A stretch of 64,000 nucleotides of DNA, from contig CAYJKW010000001.1 in NCBI GenBank assembly GCA_964370765.1, forward strand, positions 1 to 64,000, in the 5' to 3' direction. The notes below the pieces were generated by a model. The model did not search any database. It had not been told where the DNA came from and saw nothing but the letters and a program-made list of their open reading frames with translations. The DNA comes from CAYJBH01 sp964370765. GTDB taxonomy: Bacteria > Bacillota > Clostridia > Oscillospirales > Ruminococcaceae. Shown in pieces: positions 41,658 to 49,860 of the stretch (within the stretch, counting starts at the first letter, position 1; each line of letters begins with the position of its first letter). The position numbers were made by a program, and so were the translations under genes.

Positions 41658-42539
41658 CTACTTGTTGTTTTTTGCAAGTTCAATACTGTGAGTAATAGAT
41701 GATTTAACCTGTTCACGAACTAGATGAACAATAAAATCATGATTTGCGGCACCACCATCGCCCGGGAATATAGAGTGCAGGATAGCCGCTGTTATAGGAC
41801 TGATGTCAGCAGGGAATATTCCGCTTCCCTCTGCAAGAATCTCAGCCTCGGATAGACGACGTGGAGGATGCCCTTTGCTTACATAGCTTAAACGCAGTCT
41901 CTCTATTCTCATTCCGTCAGCCGTTAGGCTAAGGTTTGAGCTACAACACATAAGTGGGTCTTTTGAGTTGTTGTGGGACACATAATATAAAGAGGAGCCG
42001 AATATTTTTTCCAAAGATGCCTTTTCTATAACTATTGCAGTAATTATCTCACCGGGTTTTAGGTTAGGTTCGCCCAACTCGTTATAAAGGTCAGCTATCT
42101 GTATTAGCTTGTTTTCACCGCTTTTATTAATCTGCAAAAGGGCTTCGTAGGCACAAAGACATGCCGTTGTTTCCCTTACCGTGTTTTGTTTGCAAAGGTT
42201 GCCACCGATAGTTGCAGTGTTTCTAAATGCAATTGTACCAATATCCCTTACAGAATCAGCAATAGCTGGAATATGGCTACGGATTAACGGGCTTTCGAGT
42301 AGGTCGGTAAATGTTGTTGCACATCCTATTACTAAATTTTCCTTCTCATCTAAGAATATGCAACGCAGCTCTGAAATATCAGCAAGAGTTATAACTACAT
42401 CTGTAGTTACTGCACCTAACGCTAAACGGGGTAACATGCAGTTACCACCACCGATAAAAATGGAGTTTTCATTTTCACTATATAGTTTTAAGGCCTCCTG
42501 AAGGCTTTTTGGGGTGTAAATTGTATCTACATCAAACAA
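41658..42539 (-). CDS. XDH-family FAD-binding subunit (CoxM/XdhB-like)
   Basis: This 293-residue protein carries the molybdopterin-dehydrogenase FAD domain. It has YTPKSLQEALKLYSE at the N terminus, IFIGGGNCMLPRLALG where the family has AGGTDL, and IAFRNTATIGGNLCKQN, the FAD pyrophosphate motif TIGGN. The C-terminal CO-dehydrogenase flavoprotein domain (about residues 185-285) follows. It lies between the large subunit gene and the small Fe-S subunit gene, the same order as in the xdhABC operons of clostridia. Together they would transfer electrons from a hydroxylated substrate to NAD or another carrier, if the cofactors are present. Confidence 0.88.
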   Translation of the reverse strand: MFDVDTIYTPKSLQEALKLYSENENSIFIGGGNCMLPRLALGAVTTDVVITLADISELRCIFLDEKENLVIGCATTFTDLLESPLIRSHIPAIADSVRDIGTIAFRNTATIGGNLCKQNTVRETTACLCAYEALLQINKSGENKLIQIADLYNELGEPNLKPGEIITAIVIEKASLEKIFGSSLYYVSHNNSKDPLMCCSSNLSLTADGMRIERLRLSYVSKGHPPRRLSEAEILAEGSGIFPADISPITAAILHSIFPGDGGAANHDFIVHLVREQVKSSITHSIELAKNNK

Positions 42540-42603
42540 TTGTTGCCGATCCTTTCTTGTTTACGCTAAATTTTAGTTGTAGCTAATTGACATGACAATT
42601 ATT

Positions 42604-44766
42604 TTAGATCATTCCTGCCTGTTCAAACTCTTCAAAAAGATGTTCAGAGGTGATGGGCAGTGAACTAAGTTTAATTCCGGTTGCGTTTAGCACCGCATTT
42701 CTTATGGCCGGAGCTACAGCAATAAATGGCGCATCGCCTATTGGCTTATCGCCAAATGCTGTGTTTGGCTCGTTATTATCTACAAACTCTATTGTGATGT
42801 TATTCTTGCTAATGGTGTTTTTGTTGTGGCCTGGAATATTTATACCTGCTGTAGTAGGATCAATTGTTATCGGACTGTTAAGTGTAAAGGCTATTGCATC
42901 TACAATCGCTGCCTGTCCCTCTTTTAATAGAGAATCACTTTCTGTAACTTTACCGTTGTCAAGTATTGTTATTATTCTATCTACAGTTATCTTACACATA
43001 GATATGTTAACAGTTACATCTGCAAAGCATACACCAAAACTTAATGTTTTATCGGCAACATTATTGCAACTTTCGACTGAAGTACTCTGCCCCTTTTCAA
43101 TAATGTCCTCCACAATGTCAAAAATTGGCATTAGGTGGTGATTGTTTTGCATATCGGTAAGATAACCGTTCTTGATGTCAGGCTGTACCACATCACATCC
43201 AAGATGAATTCTTGCATGGTCAATTAAACGTGACTTTAGGCGCTGTGCCGCATCTTTTAGTGCAAAACCTGTGGCAACCTCGTTTGTAGAGGGAAGAAGA
43301 TCGTGTGGATAATCAAAAACTATCAAATCAGGGTCAATTCCGATAATCTTTGCTACTTTGCCACGATACTTTGCTATAGTTGTAGCAGATTTAGGCTTGT
43401 ATGCCAAAGAAATTGTAAGGCTTCCGTCCGAATGAACAGTTAACCTTGTGTTGGCTGTAGATTGATCATTGCCGGCGTTATAACAGAATATAGCCATTCC
43501 GATACCTTTACGGTTATCGGAGCTTTGTTTTTCTATGTTTTTACGCTTGTTATCCCAGTCGGTAAGTTCACGCCCTCTTATAATACATCTGTCAAGCGCA
43601 TAGCTACTTGCTGTATAACCATCAATCGAATCACCGTATCCTGCACGAATACAGTTTTTTATCCTTAAAAGCATAGGGTCGACACCAAGATCAAATGCGA
43701 TGTCATCGATATGGCTTTCTATTGCAAAAAGTGCATGTGTTGCGCCAAATCCCTCACAAGCCTTTGAGGATGGTATGTTAGTGTAGTAGCTATTAACCTT
43801 AGCAAAATAGCTGCCCTGTGCAGAATAAAGGTGACGCATGAGTTTGGCGGCCGATATTGCAGCCTCGTGACTGTTGGAGGCATAGGCCCCTATATTAGAA
43901 TCGATAAGTACGGTGCGCCCCATTATAATGCCGGAATCGGAAACACAGGTTTTAAAGTTAAAAGACATAGGGGTGCGTAGACAAAATTGATCGACAGAAG
44001 AATTAATCATTATTGGTCTACCGGAAAGTTTTTTACAAAGATAGGCACAAAGGGGTTCAAATGTAATGTTGCCGATGTCGTCGGATGTAGAAACAACCTT
44101 AATAGAGCTCATGGGGATATTAAGTGCGTTGCTAACGGTTTTTCTTACTGCATAGCCGTTTGCTGAGGTGTGTATTACCAATCGATCATTTTCGATAAAG
44201 CAAAAACAGCCATGGGTACTACCGGCATATGTAGGCTCTATCATGTAGTTGCCGGTGTAGCTTTTATGATCTTCGGGCAGTTGCTCAAAAGAGCCGGTTT
44301 CATAGCTGCCGTAAAGATTTCCTGTTACACCATCGTGTAGGTCACGGTTACCGGCGTTTTTATCGGTACCATAATCAAGGATATTTGTATGGGTACTGTA
44401 TTCAACCTTGATTAGCTGTGCTGCTTGATTTGCAACCGATACATCTAGTGCAACAACTGCAGCAACCGGATCGGTGTGGCAACGTACCCTTTTTGATAAT
44501 AATGTTGAATCCGGGTGCCCTGAAACACCTGTTGTAAGACATACGTCGTCTAAAACAGAAAAATGTTTATCAGGCACATCAAAGCAGGTCACAACGTCCA
44601 CAACGCCCGGCAAGGCTTTTGCCTTTTTGGCGTCGATGGATGTGACAAAACCATTGGCTATACTGCTGTATATTAACTTTGTAACAAGACACCCTTCCCG
44701 CAAAAGGTTGTCGATATAACCTGTTCGCCCGGTTACAATTCTTTTATTTTCCGCAATACCATTCAA
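42604..44766 (-). CDS. XDH-family large subunit, divergent at the molybdenum site
   Basis: This 720-residue protein aligns with the molybdopterin-binding subunit of xanthine dehydrogenase/aldehyde oxidase: YSSIANGFVTSIDAKKAKAL near the N terminus, YMIEPTYAGST near 175 and KACEGFGATHALFAIE near 336-350. Key motifs are changed. The GGGFGGK segment reads SDDIGNITFEP (228-238), the RGFGxPQ segment reads EGFGATH, and the catalytic-glutamate motif VGEPP near the C terminus reads IGDAP with Asp678. It has a strong promoter (44831-44859). It could be a divergent enzyme with a different substrate or cofactor, or an enzyme that has lost Mo chemistry. No molybdopterin-synthesis genes are in the window. 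Confidence 0.83.
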   Translation of the reverse strand: MNGIAENKRIVTGRTGYIDNLLREGCLVTKLIYSSIANGFVTSIDAKKAKALPGVVDVVTCFDVPDKHFSVLDDVCLTTGVSGHPDSTLLSKRVRCHTDPVAAVVALDVSVANQAAQLIKVEYSTHTNILDYGTDKNAGNRDLHDGVTGNLYGSYETGSFEQLPEDHKSYTGNYMIEPTYAGSTHGCFCFIENDRLVIHTSANGYAVRKTVSNALNIPMSSIKVVSTSDDIGNITFEPLCAYLCKKLSGRPIMINSSVDQFCLRTPMSFNFKTCVSDSGIIMGRTVLIDSNIGAYASNSHEAAISAAKLMRHLYSAQGSYFAKVNSYYTNIPSSKACEGFGATHALFAIESHIDDIAFDLGVDPMLLRIKNCIRAGYGDSIDGYTASSYALDRCIIRGRELTDWDNKRKNIEKQSSDNRKGIGMAIFCYNAGNDQSTANTRLTVHSDGSLTISLAYKPKSATTIAKYRGKVAKIIGIDPDLIVFDYPHDLLPSTNEVATGFALKDAAQRLKSRLIDHARIHLGCDVVQPDIKNGYLTDMQNNHHLMPIFDIVEDIIEKGQSTSVESCNNVADKTLSFGVCFADVTVNISMCKITVDRIITILDNGKVTESDSLLKEGQAAIVDAIAFTLNSPITIDPTTAGINIPGHNKNTISKNNITIEFVDNNEPNTAFGDKPIGDAPFIAVAPAIRNAVLNATGIKLSSLPITSEHLFEEFEQAGMI

Positions 44767-44830
44767 AGTTATACCTCTTAAAATGAACTATAGTGATACG
44801 AGGGTATCCATAATAACGTTATACAGTTAT

Positions 44831-44859
44831 ATAATACTAAACAATCCAATATTTGTCAA
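44831..44859 (-). promoter_or_regulatory. Promoter of the XDH-like operon
   Basis: On the minus strand TTGACA (44859-44854) and TATTAT (44836-44831) are exactly 17 bases apart. A short inverted repeat GATAC-GAGG-GTATC lies about 30 bases downstream. Confidence 0.75.
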
Positions 44860-44861
44860 GC

Positions 44862-44900
44862 AAAACACCGCCCGTAAACTGCCTTTACGTGCGGTGTTTT
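44862..44900 (-). terminator. Strong intrinsic terminator
   Basis: AAAACACCGC-C-CGTAAA pairs with TTTACG-T-GCGGTGTTTT around a 5-base loop. It ends the minus-strand group 44919-45523 and lies just upstream of the XDH-like promoter. Confidence 0.88.
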
Positions 44901-44918
44901 AGCTTTGTTTTTTCTAAA

Positions 44919-45092
44919 CTACTGTTCATGCTCTTCTAAAAATTCAATCTTTTGCAATACCTCTTCGGCAGTCTCCTCAACCCTAGGGCCTGTAATGGGG
45001 TTTGCCTTGCCGGATGTTGTGGGAATTCCGGTCTTTAGCATAGCAAAATATTCCAGTAATTCATTATTGTTCGCTTTATTATTACCATTCAT
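44919..45092 (-). CDS. Small acidic protein of 57 residues, unknown function
   Basis: The frame starts with an ATG behind AAGGAGGTG, one of the best ribosome binding sites in the window. The protein is hydrophilic with Asn-rich N terminus (MNGNNKANNNELLEYF) and a probable C-terminal helix (EETAEEVLQKIEFLEEHEQ). I do not recognise a family. It lies 45 bases behind the CD1247-type gene on the same strand and before a strong terminator. The ribosome binding site is part of a hairpin (45101-45129), which suggests translational control or coupling. Confidence 0.7.
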   Translation of the reverse strand: MNGNNKANNNELLEYFAMLKTGIPTTSGKANPITGPRVEETAEEVLQKIEFLEEHEQ

Positions 45093-45100
45093 AAAAAACA

Positions 45101-45129
45101 CCTCCTTGATGATATCATCACCAAGGAGG
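45101..45129 (-). promoter_or_regulatory. Hairpin that masks a ribosome binding site
   Basis: On the minus strand CCTCCTTG (45129-45122) pairs with CAAGGAGG (45108-45101) around GATGATATCATC-like sequence. The second arm is the ribosome binding site of the 57-residue protein; the first arm is an anti-Shine-Dalgarno sequence. Confidence 0.6.
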
Positions 45130-45136
45130 TAGTAAA

Positions 45137-45523
45137 TTATTCCTGTTCGTCTTCAGAAAAATACACTTCAAATTTTGCGCCGCAGCTAGGACAACATAGA
45201 TCCTCGTTGCTTAGAGTGTCTTCGTCCATACAGACAACCTCTTTGCATTCCGGGCATACAATTTCGTAGATTCCGCTATCGTCAAAATCTTCATCGTTGC
45301 AACCACAACCGGTCATCTCCTCCATAGTGGTTAGATCCTGATCTATTGCATCAATCTCGTCATATATCTGATCGATGTCATCACTATGGTCAACAACGGT
45401 ATCACAGATGTCACTCAAAAGTGTTAGCATCTCCTTTAAGATACGACCTTCTTTTGTAGAAAAATCCGGATCTAATCCGTCAACTAAACCTCTGATGTAA
45501 GAGGCTCTTTCCTTTAAATCCAT
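45137..45523 (-). CDS. CD1247-type conserved protein with zinc ribbon
   Basis: This 128-residue acidic protein has an N-terminal helical part (MDLKERASYIRGLVDGL ... LLSDICDTVVDHSDDIDQIYDEIDAIDQDL) as in the conserved clostridial CD1247 N-terminal domain. A C-terminal zinc ribbon (CPECKEVVC ... CCPSCGAKF, about residues 90-118) follows, plus a GCGC motif. The family is found almost only in Clostridia. It lies between efp (30 bases) and the small protein gene. A role in transcription or translation has been supposed for such zinc ribbons, but nothing here proves it. Confidence 0.82.
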   Translation of the reverse strand: MDLKERASYIRGLVDGLDPDFSTKEGRILKEMLTLLSDICDTVVDHSDDIDQIYDEIDAIDQDLTTMEEMTGCGCNDEDFDDSGIYEIVCPECKEVVCMDEDTLSNEDLCCPSCGAKFEVYFSEDEQE

Positions 45524-45552
45524 TATACCGTCTCCCTTATATTGTAAATTAA

Positions 45553-46110
45553 TTAAGCACGTCCCATATATTCGCCTGTGCGAGTATCAATCTGAACCTT
45601 TTCGCCTTCTTCTAAGAACAATGGTACCCTTATCTCCGCACCTGTCTCGACTATTGCGGGCTTTAGGGTGTTTGTTGCGGTGTTTCCTTTAAAACCAGGA
45701 TCGGTTTGTGTTATAACAAGCTCCACGAAGTTTGGAGGCTCAACACCAAAAACACTACCTTTGTAGGAAAGGATTTTAACAACCTCGTTCTCCTTAACAA
45801 ATCTAAAGCTGTCAGGCAGGGATGATTCGTTAATTGGGGTCTGCTCATAGCTTTCTACATCCATAAAGTGATATAGCTCACCATCACTGTACAGATATTG
45901 CATGTCCCTACGCTCAATATAAGCCGGTGGGAATTTGTCTGATGGGTTATAGGTTGTCTCCGTAACTGAACCGGTAATTACGTTACGTGTTTTTGCACGA
46001 ACAAATGCTGCACCTTTACCGGGTTTTACATGTTGAAATTCGATAACCTGATAGACACTGCCGTCCATCTCAAAGGTAACGCCGTTTCTAAAATCGCCGG
46101 CTGAAATCAT
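45553..46110 (-). CDS. efp: Elongation factor P
   Basis: This 185-residue translation factor relieves ribosome stalling at polyproline. It shows the three-domain layout starting MISAGDFRNGVTFEMDGSVYQVIEFQHVKPGKGAAFVRAK; the modified tip position is in the PGKGAAF loop, where Lys (residue 32) is the residue expected to be tested for modification. It continues with TYNPSDKFPPAYIERRDMQYLY. No modification genes are adjacent. It is the first gene of the minus-strand group with the CD1247-type and small protein genes. Confidence 0.96.
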   Translation of the reverse strand: MISAGDFRNGVTFEMDGSVYQVIEFQHVKPGKGAAFVRAKTRNVITGSVTETTYNPSDKFPPAYIERRDMQYLYSDGELYHFMDVESYEQTPINESSLPDSFRFVKENEVVKILSYKGSVFGVEPPNFVELVITQTDPGFKGNTATNTLKPAIVETGAEIRVPLFLEEGEKVQIDTRTGEYMGRA

Positions 46111-46214
46111 AAATTAGTCTCCTGTATGTTTTGTAGTCTTGTGGTATTCATACCGTTAAAGTATCTTCTTCCTTGTATAATTATATGAAATTGAAAGCAA
46201 TTAGTCAACAGTGG

Positions 46215-46243
46215 TTGAAAAAATTTTTATGCTATGTTAAAAT
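46215..46243 (+). promoter_or_regulatory. Promoter of the rubredoxin/flavodiiron genes
   Basis: TTGAAA (46215-46220) and TAAAAT (46238-46243) are 17 bases apart, about 60 bases before the rubredoxin ATG. Confidence 0.6.
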
Positions 46244-46304
46244 ATCTTTGATATTACCCATTTCGTTGGGCAAAATATCGATTAAAATAATAAGGAGAAA
46301 TATT

Positions 46305-46430
46305 ATGGATAGTTATGTTTGCGATGTATGCGGCTGGGTATATGACGGTGATATTCCCTTTGAAGAGCTACCGGATGACTACGAATGCCCATTATGCGGT
46401 GTTACAAAGGAACAGTTTTCAAAGGAATAA
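46305..46430 (+). CDS. Short rubredoxin
   Basis: This 41-residue iron protein has both rubredoxin knuckles, CDVCG (residues 6-10) and CPLCG (residues 28-32). It is about ten residues shorter than classic rubredoxins because the loop between the knuckles is reduced, as in the domain versions attached to other proteins. AAGGAG lies before the ATG at 46305; the longer open frame upstream has no ribosome binding site. It is followed after six bases by the flavodiiron gene and is the natural electron donor to it and to rubrerythrin. Confidence 0.92.
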   Translation: MDSYVCDVCGWVYDGDIPFEELPDDYECPLCGVTKEQFSKE

Positions 46431-46436
46431 TTTTAC

Positions 46437-47546
46437 ATGAAGATAACGCAAGATATATATTCCGTAGGCGTAGTTGATGGAGATGTAAGGATATTTCACG
46501 GTTATAAAACACCTTTTGGCACTACCTATAATGCATATCTGGTAGTAGACGAACAGGTTACCTTAATAGACTTTGTCAAAGCGCAGTTTGCCGAGGACTT
46601 TATTGCAAACATAAAGGAAGTTTTAGGCGAGCGTCTAATCGATAATATTATATGCAATCATGTGGAGCCAGACCATAGTGGTGCTTTGCCTTTGGTTAAC
46701 GAACATTATCCAAAGGCAAAGATTTATGGTACTGCAGCCTGCGAAAAGGGATTGCGAGCATACTATAAAGGAATTGACTTTGAGTTTAATTCGGTTAAAC
46801 TGGGAGACACCCTTTGCACCGGATTAAAAACATTTAGATTTATCCCTATGCCAATGGTTCATTGGCCGGATAGTATGGCCTGTTATTTAGAGCAGGACAA
46901 GATTCTGTTTTCTAACGATGCCTTTGGGCAACATCTTGGTACCGGTGCGGTTTGGGACAGCGATATAACAACAGATGAATTGATGGAACGTTGCGCAAAC
47001 TACTATGCAAATATCGTCTTGCCGTTTGGTACGCAGGTTCAAAAACTTGTAACAACCCTATCGGAATATGATATAAAGATGATATGTCCGTCCCACGGTG
47101 TTATGCTTAAAAAGTCCATCCCGCTTGTGTTGCAACGGTATAGCTTTTGGGCGCAGGGTAGGGTAATGGATAAAAAACTTGCAGTTATCTATGATAGTAT
47201 GTGGGGCGCCACTACAAAGATGGCAAGAAATTTAGGTAGAGAATATCTGGAAATAGGGTTTGAGGTTGATATTGTCGACCTTACATCCACCCATTACTCT
47301 GAGGCGATATCAGTTATGTTGGAGGCATCACATGTATTTGTTGGTAGCTCCACATTAAATAATGGCATGCTTCCTACAGTTTCTGCTTTTTTATGCTATA
47401 TGAAAGGGCTTAGACCCAAAAACAGAATCGGTATGGCTTTTGGTGCCTACGGATGGAGCGGAGAATCAATCAAGGATGTAGAGGGAATTCTTGAATCCTG
47501 TGGATTTGAAATGCTACCAAGCCGTAAGGTGCAGTGGGATATCTAA
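46437..47546 (+). CDS. Flavodiiron protein (FprA type), short at the C terminus
   Basis: This enzyme reduces O2 (or NO) to water with electrons from rubredoxin. The 369-residue protein has the metallo-beta-lactamase-like diiron site HVEPDH (residues 75-80), HWPDSM, FSNDAFGQH and CPSHG. A flavodoxin-like domain starts near KLAVIYDSMWGATTKMA (about residue 248) with FMN-binding FVGSSTLNNGMLPTV and FGAYGWSGES. Typical proteins of the family continue about 25-30 residues beyond the last motif, GFEMLPSRKVQW, while here the stop follows at once. It is co-transcribed with the rubredoxin gene. Confidence 0.93.
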   Translation: MKITQDIYSVGVVDGDVRIFHGYKTPFGTTYNAYLVVDEQVTLIDFVKAQFAEDFIANIKEVLGERLIDNIICNHVEPDHSGALPLVNEHYPKAKIYGTAACEKGLRAYYKGIDFEFNSVKLGDTLCTGLKTFRFIPMPMVHWPDSMACYLEQDKILFSNDAFGQHLGTGAVWDSDITTDELMERCANYYANIVLPFGTQVQKLVTTLSEYDIKMICPSHGVMLKKSIPLVLQRYSFWAQGRVMDKKLAVIYDSMWGATTKMARNLGREYLEIGFEVDIVDLTSTHYSEAISVMLEASHVFVGSSTLNNGMLPTVSAFLCYMKGLRPKNRIGMAFGAYGWSGESIKDVEGILESCGFEMLPSRKVQWDI

Positions 47547-47577
47547 GTTAGCCGAATTAATAATTATTACAGACTAA

Positions 47578-47617
47578 ACAAAAAAGGGTAATGTGATTTT
47601 TCACACTACCCTTTTTT
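47578..47617. terminator. Bidirectional terminator
   Basis: AAAAAAGGGTA-A-TGTGA pairs with TCACA-C-TACCCTTTTTT, with A-tract and T-tract at the ends. It serves the convergent flavodiiron and rubrerythrin genes. Confidence 0.88.
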
Positions 47618-47644
47618 AATCATGCTATATGTATTAAGATGTGA

Positions 47645-48190
47645 TTAACCAAAGTACCTTGCAAGTAGTCCTGCAAATGCTTTTCCATGACGAGCCTCGT
47701 CCTTTGCCATCTCGTGAACTGTGTCATGAATAGCATCAAGATTTGCAGCCTTTGCACGTTTTGCAAGGTCAAACTTACCGGCTGTTGCGCCATTCTCTGC
47801 TGCTACACGTAGCTCAAGATTTTTCTTTGTAGAATTGGTTACTACCTCACCAAGTAGCTCTGCAAACTTAGCTGCATGCTCTGCTTCTTCGTAAGCAGCC
47901 TTCTCCCAGTAAAGGCCTATCTCAGGATAACCTTCACGGTGTGCCACACGGCTCATTGCAAGATACATACCAACCTCGGAACATTCACCCTCAAAGTTAG
48001 CGCGAAGATCGGCTATAATATCATCACTTACACCATCAATTACACCTACAACATGCTCAGTGGCCCAAGACATATTACCCTCTACCTGCTCGGTGAATTT
48101 ATCGGCGCCTACCTTACACTGCGGACATGATGCCGGTGCACTGTCGCCCTCGTGTACATAACCACATACTGAACATACAAACTTTTTCAT
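47645..48190 (-). CDS. Reverse rubrerythrin (rubredoxin domain first)
   Basis: This 181-residue peroxidase/oxygen-defence protein has an N-terminal rubredoxin domain (CSVCGYVHEGDSAPASCPQC, residues 5-24) and a C-terminal ferritin-like diiron domain (FEGECSEVGMYLAMSRVAHREGYPE ... AAYEEAEHAAKFAELLGE ... MAKDEARHGKAF). This is the domain order of the clostridial reverse rubrerythrins, which reduce H2O2 and O2 with NADH-derived electrons. It lies close to the Rrf2 regulator gene, transcribed behind it on the same strand, and faces the flavodiiron gene. Confidence 0.95.
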   Translation of the reverse strand: MKKFVCSVCGYVHEGDSAPASCPQCKVGADKFTEQVEGNMSWATEHVVGVIDGVSDDIIADLRANFEGECSEVGMYLAMSRVAHREGYPEIGLYWEKAAYEEAEHAAKFAELLGEVVTNSTKKNLELRVAAENGATAGKFDLAKRAKAANLDAIHDTVHEMAKDEARHGKAFAGLLARYFG

Positions 48191-48226
48191 TTTTCTACTC
48201 CTTTTGTTTAATAATTTTAATATATG

Positions 48227-48625
48227 TTACTCTACCTCATCAATACGGATTTTATATAAATCCTCACGTAAGGTATTGTTAACCTCTTCAAACTTTTTTC
48301 TGATAGAACACTTTTCAATGTCATCTACCCTTGTACAGACAAACTCACAACCAAGGCAGTGGTTTATATTTATCGGGCCATCGATTGCCTCTATAACCTC
48401 GCCAAAGCTAATACATCTGGTGGGGTCAACCATCTCATAACCACCGTTAACTCCTTTATGAGATTTAACTATTTCGGATAATCCTAGCTTGCGCAAAATT
48501 TTTAGTGTAAATCTTAGCGTTACACCGCTTTGTGCAGATATCTCTTTCGCTCCGATTATGCCCTTTTTATTTATGAGATAGCATACTATCCTTATTGCAT
48601 AATCTGCTTCATGAGTTATTCGCAT
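48227..48625 (-). CDS. Rrf2-family transcriptional regulator (Fe-S type)
   Basis: This 132-residue regulator has an N-terminal winged helix (ADYAIRIVCYLINKKGI ... SAQSGVTLRFTLKILRKLGLSEIVKS) and three cysteines CLGCEFVC...C (about residues 88-108) in the places used by IscR/NsrR-like proteins to bind an Fe-S cluster. It probably senses oxygen, nitric oxide or iron and controls the rubrerythrin gene behind it. It is preceded by a perfect sigma-A promoter at 48659-48687, whose -10 region is a plausible site for autorepression. Confidence 0.92.
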   Translation of the reverse strand: MRITHEADYAIRIVCYLINKKGIIGAKEISAQSGVTLRFTLKILRKLGLSEIVKSHKGVNGGYEMVDPTRCISFGEVIEAIDGPININHCLGCEFVCTRVDDIEKCSIRKKFEEVNNTLREDLYKIRIDEVE

Positions 48626-48658
48626 TAAAATTTATCCCTGTTGTTTGTCTACGGTTTT

Positions 48659-48687
48659 AGTATACATTATATTATTGCGTTTGTCAA
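48659..48687 (-). promoter_or_regulatory. Promoter of the Rrf2/rubrerythrin genes
   Basis: On the minus strand TTGACA (48687-48682) and TATACT (48664-48659) are 17 bases apart, 35 bases before the Rrf2 ATG. Confidence 0.8.
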
Positions 48688-48824
48688 CCCTTAAAATACA
48701 CTTTTTTGGTATATTATTAAAATATGGTTGTTTTTTTATAAGATAAACGATATTTATGTATCGGCAAAGCAGCACCGGACTTAACATTATAGCCTGTATT
48801 ATAATAAAGTTTTTTTCTGGTAAT

Positions 48825-48853
48825 TTGCAATCACGCATAAATTATGTTATATT
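48825..48853 (+). promoter_or_regulatory. Promoter of gpsA
   Basis: TTGCAA (48825-48830) and TATATT (48848-48853) are separated by 17 bases, 26 bases before the gpsA start. Confidence 0.65.
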
Positions 48854-48878
48854 ATAAAAAAATATTTTGGGGTGAAAA

Positions 48879-49835
48879 TTGAAGATAACGGTTATAGGTT
48901 GCGGTAGATGGGGATCGTTTATCGCCTGGTATCTTGATAGTATAGGACACGAAGTTACACTTTATGGACGAAAAAGCTCTGCCGTTATGCAGACTATTGT
49001 CGATACACGCAGTAACGGCTATATAACATTTAAAAACAGCATAACATTAACCACTGCTCTTGATGATATCGTTAAGGCAGATGTGGTTGTAATATCTATT
49101 AATTCCCAGGGGCTTAACGGACTTATGTCCGAGCTTTCACAGTTTAATATTAAAGATAAAACCTTTGTTCTTTGCATGAAGGGGATAGAAATTGAAACGG
49201 GCAAAAGACTTTCCGAGATTGCCGGAGATGGCCTGCACGAATCCAACAGCGTTGCGGTTTGGCTTGGACCGGGACATGTACAGGATTTTGTAGCCGGTAT
49301 ACCTAACTGTATGGTTATAGATTGTGATAATGATGATGTTAAGCGCAGACTAGTAGATGAATTTAGTAGCGATCTAATACGCTTTTACTATGGGCAGGAT
49401 ATCATAGGAAACGAGATAGGTGCGGCAGCAAAAAATGTTATTGGCATAGCAGCTGGAATGTTAGATGGGTTTAAACTAGTCTCGTTAAAGGGTGCATTAA
49501 TGACACGCGGCTCAAGGGAGATTGCAAGGCTTATTAAGGCTATGGGTGGGAATGAGCTTTCGGCCTATGGTCTTTGCCATCTTGGTGATTATGAGGCAAC
49601 ACTTTTTTCGCCACACAGCCATAACAGGAAGTATGGTGAGTGTTGCATAACAGGGGAGAGCTATACTAAACTTGCCGAGGGTTATTATACTGTAAAGGCA
49701 CTTGTTAATCTTGCCGAAAAATATGATGTGGATCTTCCACTTTGCAACGCCATATACAGTGTTTTATATGATAAAAAGTCTGCAAAGCAAACACTAAACG
49801 GACTTTTTGCAAGGGATTTAAAAAACGAATACTAG
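48879..49835 (+). CDS. gpsA: NAD(P)-dependent glycerol-3-phosphate dehydrogenase
   Basis: This 318-residue enzyme makes sn-glycerol-3-phosphate for membrane lipids. The N-terminal Rossmann motif ITVIGCGRWGSFIAWYL (residues 3-19), the conserved LCMKGIE block, WLGPGHVQDF, and KNVIGIAAGMLDGF with the catalytic lysine (near residue 187) fit the family. HNRKYG near residue 250 replaces the usual SRN motif region. It starts with TTG behind TTTTGGGGTG. The downstream hydrolase gene (25 bases) is probably in the same operon. Confidence 0.93.
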   Translation: MKITVIGCGRWGSFIAWYLDSIGHEVTLYGRKSSAVMQTIVDTRSNGYITFKNSITLTTALDDIVKADVVVISINSQGLNGLMSELSQFNIKDKTFVLCMKGIEIETGKRLSEIAGDGLHESNSVAVWLGPGHVQDFVAGIPNCMVIDCDNDDVKRRLVDEFSSDLIRFYYGQDIIGNEIGAAAKNVIGIAAGMLDGFKLVSLKGALMTRGSREIARLIKAMGGNELSAYGLCHLGDYEATLFSPHSHNRKYGECCITGESYTKLAEGYYTVKALVNLAEKYDVDLPLCNAIYSVLYDKKSAKQTLNGLFARDLKNEY

Positions 49836-49860
49836 ACAAAACATTATAGGGTAGTAATAA

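Noticed and set aside
42650..43141. 163-codon open frame opposite to the XDH-like large subunit
   Set aside because: Antisense shadow of a gene with clear family motifs; no ribosome binding site.
48632..48838. 68-codon open frame upstream of the Rrf2 gene
   Set aside because: It covers the perfect promoter of the Rrf2 gene and has no ribosome binding site.
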